Source of the DNA: an uncultured Sutterella sp.
GTDB taxonomy: Bacteria; Pseudomonadota; Gammaproteobacteria; Burkholderiales; Burkholderiaceae_F
Direction: 5' to 3'
Assembly (NCBI GenBank): GCA_900544255.1
Contig: UQUM01000007.1
Span: 1-64,000, forward strand
DNA length: 64,000 nucleotides
A program made the position numbers and the translations under genes. Below the pieces are notes generated by a model. The model was not told where the DNA came from. It saw nothing but the letters and a program-made list of their open reading frames with translations, and ran no database searches. Positions 40,091 through 49,462 of this stretch are shown here, one piece after another. Numbering within the stretch: position 1 is the first letter of the stretch; each line of letters begins with the position of its first letter.

Positions 40091-41590
40091 ATGGCAGAAA
40101 AAAAAGAGCCGCTTTTAGGCGCCGTCGACTTAGGCAGCAACAGCTTTCGCGTTGAAATCGGGCGACTCGTTGCCGGACAAATCCTGACGGAAAGCTATTG
40201 GAAGGAAACCGTGCGGCTTGCCGCGGGTTTTGATGACGAAGGGTATTTGACGCCTCAGGCACAACAACGCGCCTTGGAGGCGCTCGCACGCTTTAAGGAA
40301 AAGTTGGCGGGGGTCAACCCAAAATACATCCGTGCCGTGGGCACGCAGGCACTGCGCATTGCCAAAAATTCCGCCGAATTTCTCCCCAAGGCCGAAGCAG
40401 CCCTGGGACATTCCATTGAGATCATCGCCGGCCGCGAAGAAGCGCGTCTCGTTTTCGCAGGGTGTGCGCATACGCTGCCGCCTTCTCCGGAAAAGCGCCT
40501 CGTCGTCGACATCGGCGGTGCTTCAACGGAACTCATCATCGGTTCCGGCACTGAAGCGCACTGCTGTGAATCCTTCCACGTGGGCTGCGTCAATACGTCC
40601 GTCACGTTCTTTGAGGACGGCAAACTCACGGCCCGGGCCTTTAAGTCGGCGCAGCTTGCCGCTCAGGCCGAATTCGAAGAAGCCGCCCAGGAATTCGGCG
40701 CCCGCAACTGGGACGCCGCCTACGGGAGCGCCGGCACGATCGGCGCCGTCGCCGAAATCGGCCAATCACTTGGACTCACCAACTGCATCGTCACGCCGGC
40801 CCTTTTAAAGTACCTGCGGGAAATGCTGATCGAATTCGGCGACATCCGCCGCATCAAGATTGCGGGGCTCAAAGATGATCGCCGGGAAGTGATCGCCGGG
40901 GGCGTCGCCGTTCTCTCCGCCGTTTTTGAAACATTCGGCATCAAAGAAATGCGGCCGGCTGCCGGCGCCCTGCGAGTCGGGCTGCTTTACAACATTCTGG
41001 GTCGGCGCGACCAGCACGACACCCGAGATACGACCGTGGCCGCCGTTTTAAAACGCACCCACGTCGATCGGCTGCAGGCCGCGCGGGTCGCGGGGCTTGC
41101 CGACAAATTTTTCATCGAACTTTCGGACGGCGCACCTGAAACCGAATCCCGAAAAATTCTGCAGTGGGCGGCCTCCCTGCACGAAACCGGCAAAATGATC
41201 AGCCCCAGCGGCTACCATAAACACAGCAGCTACATTCTCAAAAACCTCGATCTCGCGGGCTTTTCCCGAGAAGATCAAACGACGATGGCCACCGTCGTTC
41301 TTGCGCAGCGCGGGAACCTAAAAAAAGTGGAAGAGGCACTCACGAACGCTAAACTCACCCGCATGATTGCGGCGATTCGGCTTGCTGTCATCTTTGCGCA
41401 CGCCCGGCGCACCGTTCGGCTGCCGCAGTGGCGGCTTTCGATGGCAAACCGCACGATCTGCCTTACGGTGGATAAGGCGTGGTTCGCAAGGCACCCCTTG
41501 ACCGAATATCTTCTCACGGAAGAAGAAGGCGTGTGGGAACGGGTAGGATTCCGCTTCGCGTTGGAAAAACAGGATTTCCGCAACGCCTGA
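40091..41590 (+). CDS. ppx: Ppx/GppA-family exopolyphosphatase
   Basis: This 499-residue ASKHA-fold phosphatase has phosphate-1 motif AVDLGSNSFRVEIGRL near residues 11-26 and the DIGGASTELIIG phosphate-2 motif. The C-terminal HD-like domain contains HETGKMISPSGYHKHSSYIL. The family degrades polyphosphate or the (p)ppGpp precursor. Ppx and GppA are not separable by sequence alone; the HD-like extension is present in both. Confidence 0.9.
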   Translation: MAEKKEPLLGAVDLGSNSFRVEIGRLVAGQILTESYWKETVRLAAGFDDEGYLTPQAQQRALEALARFKEKLAGVNPKYIRAVGTQALRIAKNSAEFLPKAEAALGHSIEIIAGREEARLVFAGCAHTLPPSPEKRLVVDIGGASTELIIGSGTEAHCCESFHVGCVNTSVTFFEDGKLTARAFKSAQLAAQAEFEEAAQEFGARNWDAAYGSAGTIGAVAEIGQSLGLTNCIVTPALLKYLREMLIEFGDIRRIKIAGLKDDRREVIAGGVAVLSAVFETFGIKEMRPAAGALRVGLLYNILGRRDQHDTRDTTVAAVLKRTHVDRLQAARVAGLADKFFIELSDGAPETESRKILQWAASLHETGKMISPSGYHKHSSYILKNLDLAGFSREDQTTMATVVLAQRGNLKKVEEALTNAKLTRMIAAIRLAVIFAHARRTVRLPQWRLSMANRTICLTVDKAWFARHPLTEYLLTEEEGVWERVGFRFALEKQDFRNA

Positions 41591-41612
41591 GAACCTTTTA
41601 ACGAGACTTGTC

Positions 41613-42290
41613 GTGATACAGATTACCGATCCGATCGTTCAATTTGTCAACGTCGGCGTGGAGCTTGACGGTAAACCGCGTTTGTCGGGCATCTCTTTTG
41701 CCATCGCCCGCGGCGCCTTTGTGTACTTACACGGCCAAACGGGCTGCGGCAAGTCGCTCGTGTTAAAACTCATTGCGGGGCTCGCCACACCCACGACGGG
41801 TGAAGTCCGCGTCGCAGGCGACGCCGTCAACACGTTCAACGACCTGCAACGCCGTCAGCTGAGGCGCTCTATCGGCATCATGAGCCAGGAAGGCCTGCTT
41901 TTAAAGGATCGAACGGTGTTTGAAAACGTCATGCTTCCGACGCTTGCCGCAGGCGAAAGCTACAAAGAAGCCAAACGCCGCGCCACCGAAGCGCTTACGC
42001 ACTGCCATATTGCGGATCTTGCGGATTACCCGCCGCAGGAATTGTCCTACGGGCAACGTCAGATTGCGTGCCTTGCGCGCGCCGTCGTCAACAGTCCCAA
42101 ACTGATTCTCGCCGACGAGCCGGCCGCGCACCTTGACATGGAAAACGCCCAGCAACTGATGAACCTCCTCGGGGACTTTTCGCTCCGAGGCGTCCCCGTT
42201 ATCGTGGCGTCGCACTTAAACGTTCAGCCCGAAAACATTGCCGTAGATTCTTTGAAACTTACCCCCACCGGAGTCGAAGTATGCGATTGA
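41613..42290 (+). CDS. ftsE: cell-division ABC ATPase FtsE
   Basis: This 225-residue ATPase partners FtsX to activate septal murein hydrolysis through EnvC. The Walker A is GQTGCGKSL (about 37-45), the signature is the FtsE-type LSYGQRQ and Walker B is LILADEPAAHLD. The start codon appears to be GTG. FtsX overlaps its end by ten bases. Confidence 0.93.
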   Translation: MIQITDPIVQFVNVGVELDGKPRLSGISFAIARGAFVYLHGQTGCGKSLVLKLIAGLATPTTGEVRVAGDAVNTFNDLQRRQLRRSIGIMSQEGLLLKDRTVFENVMLPTLAAGESYKEAKRRATEALTHCHIADLADYPPQELSYGQRQIACLARAVVNSPKLILADEPAAHLDMENAQQLMNLLGDFSLRGVPVIVASHLNVQPENIAVDSLKLTPTGVEVCD

Positions 42291-43189
42291 TGACCTCTCT
42301 GCGGTGGAATGCCGGTCAAACGTTCCGCGGACTCAAAAGTACCGGAAGCGACTTTGTAATGAGCGTCATGCTCGCCGGTCTCGCGCTGACGTTGCCTTTT
42401 TTCATTGCCTGCGTCTGGCTCTCCGTCGCGGATCTCTCGTTTTCCATGCCGAAAACGGAAGTGACGGTCTTTACAGAACGCACGGCAAGCCTCGCCTCCG
42501 TCAAAAAAATCCAGAGGAACATCAACGACCTCGCAGGCGTTGCTGAAACGCGGCTTCTCACCCGAGAAAAAGCGCTCGAACTCGTCAATCAAAATCTCGG
42601 AGTCAAAGACCGCGGCAACACCAACAACACGCTTCCCGACATTATCATCGTCACAGTCGGCTCCAACATGTCGTCTGCGGCCACCGCGGAACTCGACACC
42701 GCAATTAAGAAGATTCCCGGCGTCGTCTCCACGGCGTTTGACGCCGAATGGGCGGAGAACCTCTCGCGCTTTCAATCCGCCGCCTGGTCGGCCGCACTCA
42801 TTCTGGGGGCCGTCATTCTGCTCCTGTGCGTTCTCGTCATCATGAGTTCCATCCGCATGACAACCCGTGCGCAAAACGAGGAAATTCGGGCCCTCAACAC
42901 ATTTGGAGCCGAAGTGGGTTTCATTGCCGCTCCTTACGGTTGGCGCGGCGCCATTACGTTGACAGCGGCCGCCTTAGTTTCAATCGGCATCAGTTGGTTG
43001 GGGGTCGGCATCCTCGCGCAGCCCGTCACGCAGTTTGCCGCGATTTACAACGTGAGCGTCACGCTCTCCCTGTTGCGCCCTGACTACCTCGTGATTTACG
43101 TCGTCGTCTGCGCCGTCTTGGGCTACGCGAGCGGTCTGTCCGCCGCATCGTCCGAAATTCGAAAAGTCCAGAACGAACAAACGTTCTGA
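42281..43189 (+). CDS. ftsX: cell-division protein FtsX
   Basis: This 302-residue membrane protein has an N-terminal helix (about 25-47), a periplasmic loop (about 48-165) that in E. coli binds EnvC, and three C-terminal helices ending in the FtsX core (IRMTTRAQNEEIRALNTFGAE, then a helix pair). It needs FtsE to signal. The envC gene at 21.9 kb completes the pathway. Confidence 0.92.
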   Translation: MRLMTSLRWNAGQTFRGLKSTGSDFVMSVMLAGLALTLPFFIACVWLSVADLSFSMPKTEVTVFTERTASLASVKKIQRNINDLAGVAETRLLTREKALELVNQNLGVKDRGNTNNTLPDIIIVTVGSNMSSAATAELDTAIKKIPGVVSTAFDAEWAENLSRFQSAAWSAALILGAVILLLCVLVIMSSIRMTTRAQNEEIRALNTFGAEVGFIAAPYGWRGAITLTAAALVSIGISWLGVGILAQPVTQFAAIYNVSVTLSLLRPDYLVIYVVVCAVLGYASGLSAASSEIRKVQNEQTF

Positions 43190-43283
43190 GGTCGCTACAA
43201 TCCTTTACGAATCCGCCGCCCACCACGAAAACGGGCAGTGTAGGATGCGTTTTCCCTTCGTTTTCCGTTTTTAGATTTGCCCC

Positions 43284-44309
43284 GTGAAAACCTCTGACCT
43301 TGACTCCCCGGATGTCCTTGACGAGGACGTCATTGATGCGCCCGAAACCCCGCGGCATTCAGGGGCTCTCGTCGTGCCGAAAAAAGGCCGGCGGTCAGTG
43401 GTGCCCTACGAAAAGAAAACGCAGCTCCCCGCCGTCATTGCGACGCCGCTCGGCGACTTGGACGCGTTTATCCGGGCCGCGAACGCAGCGCCCCTTCTCA
43501 CTGCGGAAGAAGAGAAGAAATACGCCGTGGCGCTGCGGGACAAAGGCGACGTCAACGCCGCACAGGCGCTGGTCATCAGCCATCTGCGCCTCGTGATTTC
43601 GGTCGCGCGAGGCTATTTGGGCTACGGACTCCCGCACGCCGACCTCATTCAGGAAGGCAACATCGGCCTCATGAAGGCCATCAAACACTTTGATCCGGAT
43701 CGGGGCGTGCGGCTGATGACGTTTGCCGTCCATTGGATCCGGGCTGAAATTCAGGACTACGTCGTCAAAAACTGGCGCCTCGTGAAACTCGCGACCACCA
43801 AGAATCAGCGCAAGCTCTTTTTTAACCTGCGCCAGATGAAGGAAAGCGACAAGTCGCTCACCTACGGCGAAGCCCAAAAAATCGCGGAAACGCTCGAAGT
43901 GAAGCCGCAGGAAGTGCTCGACATGGAAGAGCGCATGACGGGAGGCGAAACGTCGATTGACGGGCCGGTGAACGACGACGATGACAACCCCACGTTTTCC
44001 CCCATTGACTGGCTCTCGCGCGACGAAGACGGTCCGATGCATCAGATGGAAGCCCTCTCACGGGAAAAACTCTCTCGGGAAGGCCTCAAAAAAGCGTTGG
44101 ACGCCTTGGATGAGCGTTCTCGGCGCGTCATTGAGGCTCGGTGGCTTAAGACGGACGCCGAAGACAATGCTGCGCCCGTGACACTGCAGGAACTGGCCGC
44201 CGAACTCGGCGTTTCCGCCGAGCGTGTCCGTCAAATCGAAAAGAAGGCGCTTCTGACCATGCGTTCGGCCTTAGCCGGCGAACGCGACGCCATCATTGAC
44301 TCTGATTAA
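43284..44309 (+). CDS. rpoH: heat-shock sigma factor RpoH (sigma-32)
   Basis: This 341-residue sigma-70-family factor has region 2 in AQALVISHLRLVISVARGYLGYGLPHADLIQEGNIGLMKAIKHFDP (quoted in parts). The RpoH box is QRKLFFNLR. Region 4 is LQELAAELGVSAERVRQIEKKAL. The N-terminus is about 50 residues longer than in E. coli RpoH (284) and acidic. The start is GTG with little Shine-Dalgarno, so a later start is possible. The ftsE-ftsX-rpoH order is widely conserved. Confidence 0.94.
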   Translation: MKTSDLDSPDVLDEDVIDAPETPRHSGALVVPKKGRRSVVPYEKKTQLPAVIATPLGDLDAFIRAANAAPLLTAEEEKKYAVALRDKGDVNAAQALVISHLRLVISVARGYLGYGLPHADLIQEGNIGLMKAIKHFDPDRGVRLMTFAVHWIRAEIQDYVVKNWRLVKLATTKNQRKLFFNLRQMKESDKSLTYGEAQKIAETLEVKPQEVLDMEERMTGGETSIDGPVNDDDDNPTFSPIDWLSRDEDGPMHQMEALSREKLSREGLKKALDALDERSRRVIEARWLKTDAEDNAAPVTLQELAAELGVSAERVRQIEKKALLTMRSALAGERDAIIDSD

Positions 44310-44324
44310 CCGTTGAAACTCACC

Positions 44325-44795
44325 ATGTTCCACGTCGTTTTAGTGCATCCCGAAATTCCGCCCAACACGGGCAACATCATCCGCATGTGTGCCAACACCG
44401 GGTGCGACCTGCACCTTGTAAAGCCGCTGGGATTTGAAGTGGACGACAAACACCTCATCCGCGCCGGACTTGATTATCACGAAATGATGACGATGACGGT
44501 GTACGAAAATTGGGAAGACTTCATCACCCGTGCGGCACCTCAGCGCGAGCGGATGTTTGCGATGACGACGAAGGGATCCTCCGTTTTCTCCGCCATGACG
44601 TTTCAACCGGGAGATTGGTTCGTGTTCGGCAGCGAAGGCCACGGACTGCCCGACGCCGTGCGGGACGAGTTTCCAGTCTCGCAGCGCATCCGTCTCCCGA
44701 TGCGTCCCGACAACCGCTCGCTTAACTTGAGCAACGCCGCCGCCGTGACCGTCTTCGAAGCTTGGCGTCAAAACGGCTATGCGGGCGGCGTTTAA
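44325..44795 (+). CDS. trmL: tRNA (cytidine/uridine-34 2'-O)-methyltransferase TrmL
   Basis: This 156-residue SPOUT methyltransferase has motif 1 HPEIPPNTGNIIRMCANTG near residues 9-27, FGSEGHGLP in motif 2 and the C-terminal MRPDNRSLNLSNAAAV motif 3. It methylates the wobble base of tRNA-Leu isoacceptors in E. coli. The ATG at 44325 matches the family start; a TTG four codons earlier is less likely. It converges on proB with a five-base gap. Confidence 0.94.
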   Translation: MFHVVLVHPEIPPNTGNIIRMCANTGCDLHLVKPLGFEVDDKHLIRAGLDYHEMMTMTVYENWEDFITRAAPQRERMFAMTTKGSSVFSAMTFQPGDWFVFGSEGHGLPDAVRDEFPVSQRIRLPMRPDNRSLNLSNAAAVTVFEAWRQNGYAGGV

Positions 44796-44800
44796 AACGC

Positions 44801-45940
44801 TTAAAGCGTCATCACCAAGTTGTCCCGGTGAATGAACTCGGGCTGCGTGCAGTAACCCAGCACCGGTTCTATGTCTTCGGTATGCCTCCCCTTGATGAGC
44901 TGGATTTCTGAGGACGAATAGTTAGCAAGGCCGCGCGCGATTTCACGACCGTCCGGCGCACAGCACGCCACGACTTCTCCGCGGACGAATTCGCCTTCCA
45001 CGGACTTAATCCCCACGGGCAGGAGACTCGTCTTCCGGGCTATGAGCGCGTCGGCGGCGCCTTCGTCCAACACGACTTTCCCCACGCAGCGCAGATGATC
45101 CGCAAGCCACTGATTGCGGGCGTGCATGGGATCGTGCGTCGCCTTGAGTTCGGTGCCGATGTGTTCGCCCTGCGCCATGCGGACCAATACGTTCTCTTCG
45201 CGCCCCCAGGCAATGACGGTGTGCGCCCCGGAACGGGCGGCGCGTTTGGCGGCGAGAATCTTCGTAATCATTCCGCCCTTACTCATGACGGTGGCGGCCC
45301 CTCCGGCCATCTTTTCGAGAGCCGGGTCTCCGGCTTCCGCGTCCGCGACAAAGCGGGCCGCCGGATCCTTTCGGGGGTCGGCGGTGTAAAGCCCCTTCTG
45401 GTCGGTGAGAATCACGAGCGCGTCGGCTTCCACGAGATTCGTGACGAGCGCCCCCAAGGTGTCGTTGTCCCCGACCTTGATTTCGTCCGTGACGACCGTG
45501 TCGTTCTCGTTGATGATGGGAAGAACGCCGAGACTTAAAAGTTCGATCAACGTATCCCGGGCATTGAGATAACGCTCGCGATCGGCCAAGTCCGCATGTG
45601 TCAAAAGAATTTGTGCCGTCCCGATTTTGTGTTCGGCAAAACACATTTCGTAAGCCTGTGCAAGCTTCATCTGCCCCACGGCGGCGGCCGCCTGCAGTTC
45701 GCAGAGTTTCTTGGGGCGCGTCGTCCACCCCAAACGCCGGATGCCTTCGACGATAGCACCGGAGCTCACGAAAACCACTTCTTTACCGAGGGCTCTCAGC
45801 GCCGCAATCTGTTCCGCCCACCGGGCGATGGCACCGAAATCAACGCCGCGGCCTTCGTTAGTGACGAGGGCGCTCCCCACCTTCACTACAACGCGCCGTG
45901 CGTCTTTCAAAAGGGAAACCGGGGATACTGCCGTCGTCAT
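44801..45940 (-). CDS. proB: glutamate 5-kinase
   Basis: This 379-residue enzyme catalyses the first step of proline synthesis. The amino-acid kinase domain (about 12-260) has VVKVGSALVTNEG and the substrate motif INENDTVVTDEIKVGDNDTLGA. The C-terminal PUA domain (about 285-370) includes EGEFVRGEVVACCAPDGREIARG. It follows obg in the conserved rplU-rpmA-obg-proB order. Confidence 0.96.
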   Translation of the reverse strand: MTTAVSPVSLLKDARRVVVKVGSALVTNEGRGVDFGAIARWAEQIAALRALGKEVVFVSSGAIVEGIRRLGWTTRPKKLCELQAAAAVGQMKLAQAYEMCFAEHKIGTAQILLTHADLADRERYLNARDTLIELLSLGVLPIINENDTVVTDEIKVGDNDTLGALVTNLVEADALVILTDQKGLYTADPRKDPAARFVADAEAGDPALEKMAGGAATVMSKGGMITKILAAKRAARSGAHTVIAWGREENVLVRMAQGEHIGTELKATHDPMHARNQWLADHLRCVGKVVLDEGAADALIARKTSLLPVGIKSVEGEFVRGEVVACCAPDGREIARGLANYSSSEIQLIKGRHTEDIEPVLGYCTQPEFIHRDNLVMTL

Positions 45941-45958
45941 TTTTCTGCCTCTTCAGGG

Positions 45959-47068
45959 TTATTCCGAAGCCGTCGACATATCGACTTCTTCATGCGCCGT
46001 TTCAAGCGCCGCTTTTTCTTCGGCAAGACGGCGCTTGATTTCTTCTTCGCGTTTCAGTTTATCGAGTTCCGCCGCAATGGCCTTCACGAGGTCGGCCGTC
46101 CCTTCGCGGGTCGCAGCCGACATCACGAAGAAAGGCCGTCCGTCGGAAGCCAACGCCTGACGGTACTTTTCAATGAGCGCCGGACGTTCGTCTTCGTGCA
46201 CAAGATCGATTTTATTGAGCACAATCCAACGGGGCTTCTGCGCGAGTTCTTCGTCAAACTTCGCAAGTTCCCGCGTCAAGGCCTGGGCTTCGGCCACGGG
46301 ATCCGTTCCTTCGGGATCAAGGGGCGCACAGTCAATGACGTGCAGGAGCAAATTCGTGCGGGACAAGTGACGCAGGAACTGGAACCCGAGCCCCGCGCCT
46401 TCGCTTGCACCTTCGATCAAACCTGGAATATCGGCGATCACAAAACTCTGTTCTGCTCCCACGCGCACCACGCCCAAATGCGGGTGCAGGGTCGTGAAGG
46501 GGTAGTCCGCAATCTTCGGACGGGCGTTGGAAACGGCCGTAATGAAGGTGGACTTACCGGCGTTTGGCATCCCGAGAAGCCCCACGTCCGCCAGGACTTT
46601 GAGTTCCAGCTGCAACTCACGGTATTCGCCCTCTTCACCGGGCGTCGCCTGACGCGGCGCCCGATTCGTACTCGTCTTAAAGTGCAGGTTTCCTAAGCCG
46701 CCGCGGCCGCCCTTCGCCAACAGCTTCTTGTCGCCGTGATGCGTCAGATCCGCCACCGTCACGCCGGTCGCCATATCCACGATCTGAGTCCCCACGGGCA
46801 TCCGGAGCACCACGTCGTTGCCGCCCGCACCGAAACAATCCGCACCGCGGCCGTTTTCACCGTTGGGCGCAAAGAATTTCTTCGTGAAGCGATAGTCCAC
46901 GAGCGTATTGATGTTCTGATCGGCTACCGCATAAATGCTGCCGCCGCGACCGCCGTCGCCGCCGTCGGGACCGCCCTTCGGAATGAATTTTTCCCGGCGA
47001 AAGCTCGCAGCGCCGTTGCCGCCTTTACCGGCCTGCACTTCAATGCGGGCCTCGTCGATAAATTTCAT
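45959..47068 (-). CDS. obgE: Obg/CgtA GTPase
   Basis: This 369-residue ribosome-assembly GTPase has the Gly-rich Obg fold (about 1-158, with GKGGNGAASFRREKFIPKGG). The G domain follows: GMPNAGKSTFI (G1), DIPGLIEGASEG (G3) and NKIDL (G4). The tail is charged. The ATG at 47068 has GAGGAG upstream and starts the family pattern MKFIDEA. It follows rpmA after a terminator hairpin. Confidence 0.96.
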   Translation of the reverse strand: MKFIDEARIEVQAGKGGNGAASFRREKFIPKGGPDGGDGGRGGSIYAVADQNINTLVDYRFTKKFFAPNGENGRGADCFGAGGNDVVLRMPVGTQIVDMATGVTVADLTHHGDKKLLAKGGRGGLGNLHFKTSTNRAPRQATPGEEGEYRELQLELKVLADVGLLGMPNAGKSTFITAVSNARPKIADYPFTTLHPHLGVVRVGAEQSFVIADIPGLIEGASEGAGLGFQFLRHLSRTNLLLHVIDCAPLDPEGTDPVAEAQALTRELAKFDEELAQKPRWIVLNKIDLVHEDERPALIEKYRQALASDGRPFFVMSAATREGTADLVKAIAAELDKLKREEEIKRRLAEEKAALETAHEEVDMSTASE

Positions 47069-47157
47069 TTGTCTCACTCCTCAGCTCGGACGGTTTCGTT
47101 TAGGAAAACGACATTCTCTTTTCCGTGTGCTGAAGCTGAAAATATTAATCTAAAAAA

Positions 47158-47200
47158 CGAAAAAAGCTCCGAAGGGAATCTCAGTCCCGCCGGAGCCTTT
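47158..47200 (-). terminator. terminator between rpmA and obg
   Basis: GCTCCGGCGGGA and TCCCTTCGGAGC form a 12-base stem with one internal mismatch region, followed by TTTTTT on the minus strand. It separates the ribosomal protein genes from obg-proB. Partial readthrough would set the ratio. Confidence 0.8.
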
Positions 47201-47231
47201 TCTTATTCAGTGAACGGTGTCGGAAAACCGA

Positions 47232-47495
47232 TTAGCCGGCAACCGGCACAACCTTCACGAACTGGTGATTGCGCGGGCCCTTCACTTCAAAGGCCACCGT
47301 GCCGTCAACCAAAGCGAACAGCGTGTGGTCGCGGCCCATGCCGACATGATCGCCGGCGTGGAACACGGTGCCGCGCTGACGGACGATGATGCCGCCGGCG
47401 TTCACAAACGCGTTGCCGAAAACCTTTACACCAAGGCGCTTAGCCTGAGAATCACGACCGTTGCGGGTAGAGCCGCCGCCCTTCTTATGTGCCAT
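47232..47495 (-). CDS. rpmA: 50S ribosomal protein L27
   Basis: This 87-residue ribosomal protein starts MAHKKGGGSTRNGRDSQAKR and contains RLGVKVFGNAFVNAGGIIVRQRG in parts. The N-terminal tail reaches the peptidyl-transferase centre. It lacks the cleaved N-terminal extension found in some Firmicutes. It lies 32 bases downstream of rplU. Confidence 0.98.
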   Translation of the reverse strand: MAHKKGGGSTRNGRDSQAKRLGVKVFGNAFVNAGGIIVRQRGTVFHAGDHVGMGRDHTLFALVDGTVAFEVKGPRNHQFVKVVPVAG

Positions 47496-47527
47496 TTTTG
47501 TTTCTTCCTAAAAACGTGCTTCAAAAA

Positions 47528-47842
47528 TTAAGCGTTGATCGCTTCAATCTTGAGTTCGGTGTAGTTCTGACGATGACCGCCGCTCTTCATGGAGTGCTTG
47601 CGGCGACGGAACTTGAAGATACGAACCTTGTCGCTGCGGCCGTGAGAAAGCACGGTGGCCTTGACGGAGGCGCCTTCAACCACGGGCTTGCCCGCCTTGA
47701 TGGAGCCGTCTTCAGCGGCAACGAGAAGAACGTCGTTCAGGGTCACTTCGGAGCCGGCTTCGGCTTCGAGGGTTTCAACCTTGACGGTGTCGCCAACGGC
47801 AACGCGATACTGCTTGCCGCCGGTACGGATGATTGCGTACAT
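47528..47842 (-). CDS. rplU: 50S ribosomal protein L21
   Basis: This 104-residue ribosomal protein starts MYAIIRTGGKQYRVAVGDTV and contains KVRIFKFRRRKHSMKSGGHRQ near its end. It is the first gene of rplU-rpmA. A strong sigma-70 promoter lies about 150 bases upstream, leaving a long leader. Confidence 0.98.
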   Translation of the reverse strand: MYAIIRTGGKQYRVAVGDTVKVETLEAEAGSEVTLNDVLLVAAEDGSIKAGKPVVEGASVKATVLSHGRSDKVRIFKFRRRKHSMKSGGHRQNYTELKIEAINA

Positions 47843-47990
47843 GAAAAATTAACCTCGCCCGTTTCGCTCCCGAACTGAATCGGTTGACGAAACCTTTTTA
47901 TATTAAAGGGAAATCAGTCTGAAAAATCAGTGCGGTAAAACCGTCGTCCCTTTCAGCTGACACTCTTTCACTTGCGTGGAAAAGACGATG

Positions 47991-48019
47991 ATTATGACAC
48001 AATAAAACGACCGTGTCAA
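47991..48019 (-). promoter_or_regulatory. sigma-70 promoter of rplU-rpmA
   Basis: On the minus strand TTGACA (48014-48019) and CATAAT (47991-47996) are exactly 17 bases apart. The predicted leader of about 140 bases before rplU is long enough for feedback control, but no known leader motif is recognised in it. Confidence 0.8.
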
Positions 48020-48037
48020 CGATTTTTCCAACAAAAA

Positions 48038-49462
48038 TCAAACACCGCCGTGCACAAAAACGCTCTTCCAGCGGACGAATTCCGAGAGCCCCGCCACACC
48101 GCTTTCGTAGCCCAGTCCGCTCGCCTTAAAGCCGCCGAACGGCGCCTTCACGTCGCGAGGCGCATTGTTCACGAACACGTTGCCGGCATCAATCTCGTCG
48201 GCGATCCTCCGGGCGGCGTCTTCGGGACCGAACACCCCGGAACTCAACCCGTAGGGCGTGTCGTTTGCGAGCTTTACCGCCTCTTCTTCCGTACGGTAGG
48301 TGAAAACCGACAACACAGGCCCGAAAATCTCTTCCCGCGCAATCCGCATACCAGGGGCGACGTTCATAAAAATCGTGGGGGCAATATAAAACCCTGAGGT
48401 CGGATCTTCCTCCGGTACCCGTCCGATGAAAAGTTCCGCCCCTTCTTCAACCCCGGAACGAATGTAGTCCCCGACTTTTTCATACTGTCGGCGCGACACT
48501 ACAGGGCCGATCACCGCGCCTTCCTGTAACGGAGCTCCGATCGGGAATTCCTTAATAATCAGCTTAAAAACGGCTTTCACCATTTCCGTCATGGATTCGT
48601 GAATGAGGAGTCGCGACTGTGCCGTACAGGTTTGTCCGGCATTTAAAAAGACGGATTTAAAGAGCGTTCGGCAGGCGTCATCGTAAGACGGCATTCCGGG
48701 AAGCCAAATGCAGGGGGATTTCCCGCCCAATTCGAGCGATACCTTTTTTAACGCTGCGCCGGCCTTGGCCGCGATCTCCCGACCGACCGCCGTCGAACCC
48801 GTAAAAGACACCATCGCGAACGCCGGGTGCGTAATGAGGGAATCACCATACGAGCGAGCCGAACCCGAAATCAAATTAAAGACGCCCATCGGGATTCCGG
48901 CTTCGTCGGCCGCCTCCGCCAACACAAACGCCGACAAGGGCGCCTGGCTGCTCGGCTTCAGAACCACCGTGTTTCCCATCAACAGGGCCGGAATCACCTT
49001 CTGAATAATCTGCCCCAGGGGGTAGTTCCACGGCGTAATACAGCTCACCACCCCCACGGGTTCCATACGAACATAGGCGCCGGTGAGTTTTCCCTGAAAT
49101 CCCATTTCGCGGGCGCATTCGCAATACGCCTTAATGCGTCCGATCTGATAAAGGCCGTGCTTCTTATAAGAGTATTTCCAAGGAGTTCCGAGTTCTTGAA
49201 CTTCCAGTTCCCCGATCGTTTCCGCACGCTTCGTGAGCGCTTCGGCCCATTTCGTCATGAGCGCAATACGTTCTTCAAGCGTCGTTTCCTTCCAGGCAGG
49301 AAACGCCCGGCGGGCTGCCTCTGCCGCTTCTGCGGCGTCCTTGGAATCTCCCGCCGGGATTTCCGCAAAAGACCGCATCGTGGCGGGGTTCACCACGGCA
49401 ATCGTCGCCTCGGAATGTGAATCCACCCAGCGACCGTCAATGTAATGTCGGGAAAAATTCAT
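48038..49462 (-). CDS. NAD(P)-dependent aldehyde dehydrogenase
   Basis: This 474-residue enzyme of the ALDH superfamily oxidises an aldehyde to the acid. The catalytic Cys is in NAGQTCTAQSRLL near residue 283, the general-base Glu is in SLELGGKSP and the cofactor part is ITPWNYPLGQIIQKVIPALLMGN in parts. Its substrate is unknown. It is divergent from a CadB/PaeA-like membrane gene, so an amino-aldehyde from polyamine breakdown is an option but only by neighbourhood. The ATG at 49462 has GAGGG upstream. Confidence 0.9.
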   Translation of the reverse strand: MNFSRHYIDGRWVDSHSEATIAVVNPATMRSFAEIPAGDSKDAAEAAEAARRAFPAWKETTLEERIALMTKWAEALTKRAETIGELEVQELGTPWKYSYKKHGLYQIGRIKAYCECAREMGFQGKLTGAYVRMEPVGVVSCITPWNYPLGQIIQKVIPALLMGNTVVLKPSSQAPLSAFVLAEAADEAGIPMGVFNLISGSARSYGDSLITHPAFAMVSFTGSTAVGREIAAKAGAALKKVSLELGGKSPCIWLPGMPSYDDACRTLFKSVFLNAGQTCTAQSRLLIHESMTEMVKAVFKLIIKEFPIGAPLQEGAVIGPVVSRRQYEKVGDYIRSGVEEGAELFIGRVPEEDPTSGFYIAPTIFMNVAPGMRIAREEIFGPVLSVFTYRTEEEAVKLANDTPYGLSSGVFGPEDAARRIADEIDAGNVFVNNAPRDVKAPFGGFKASGLGYESGVAGLSEFVRWKSVFVHGGV

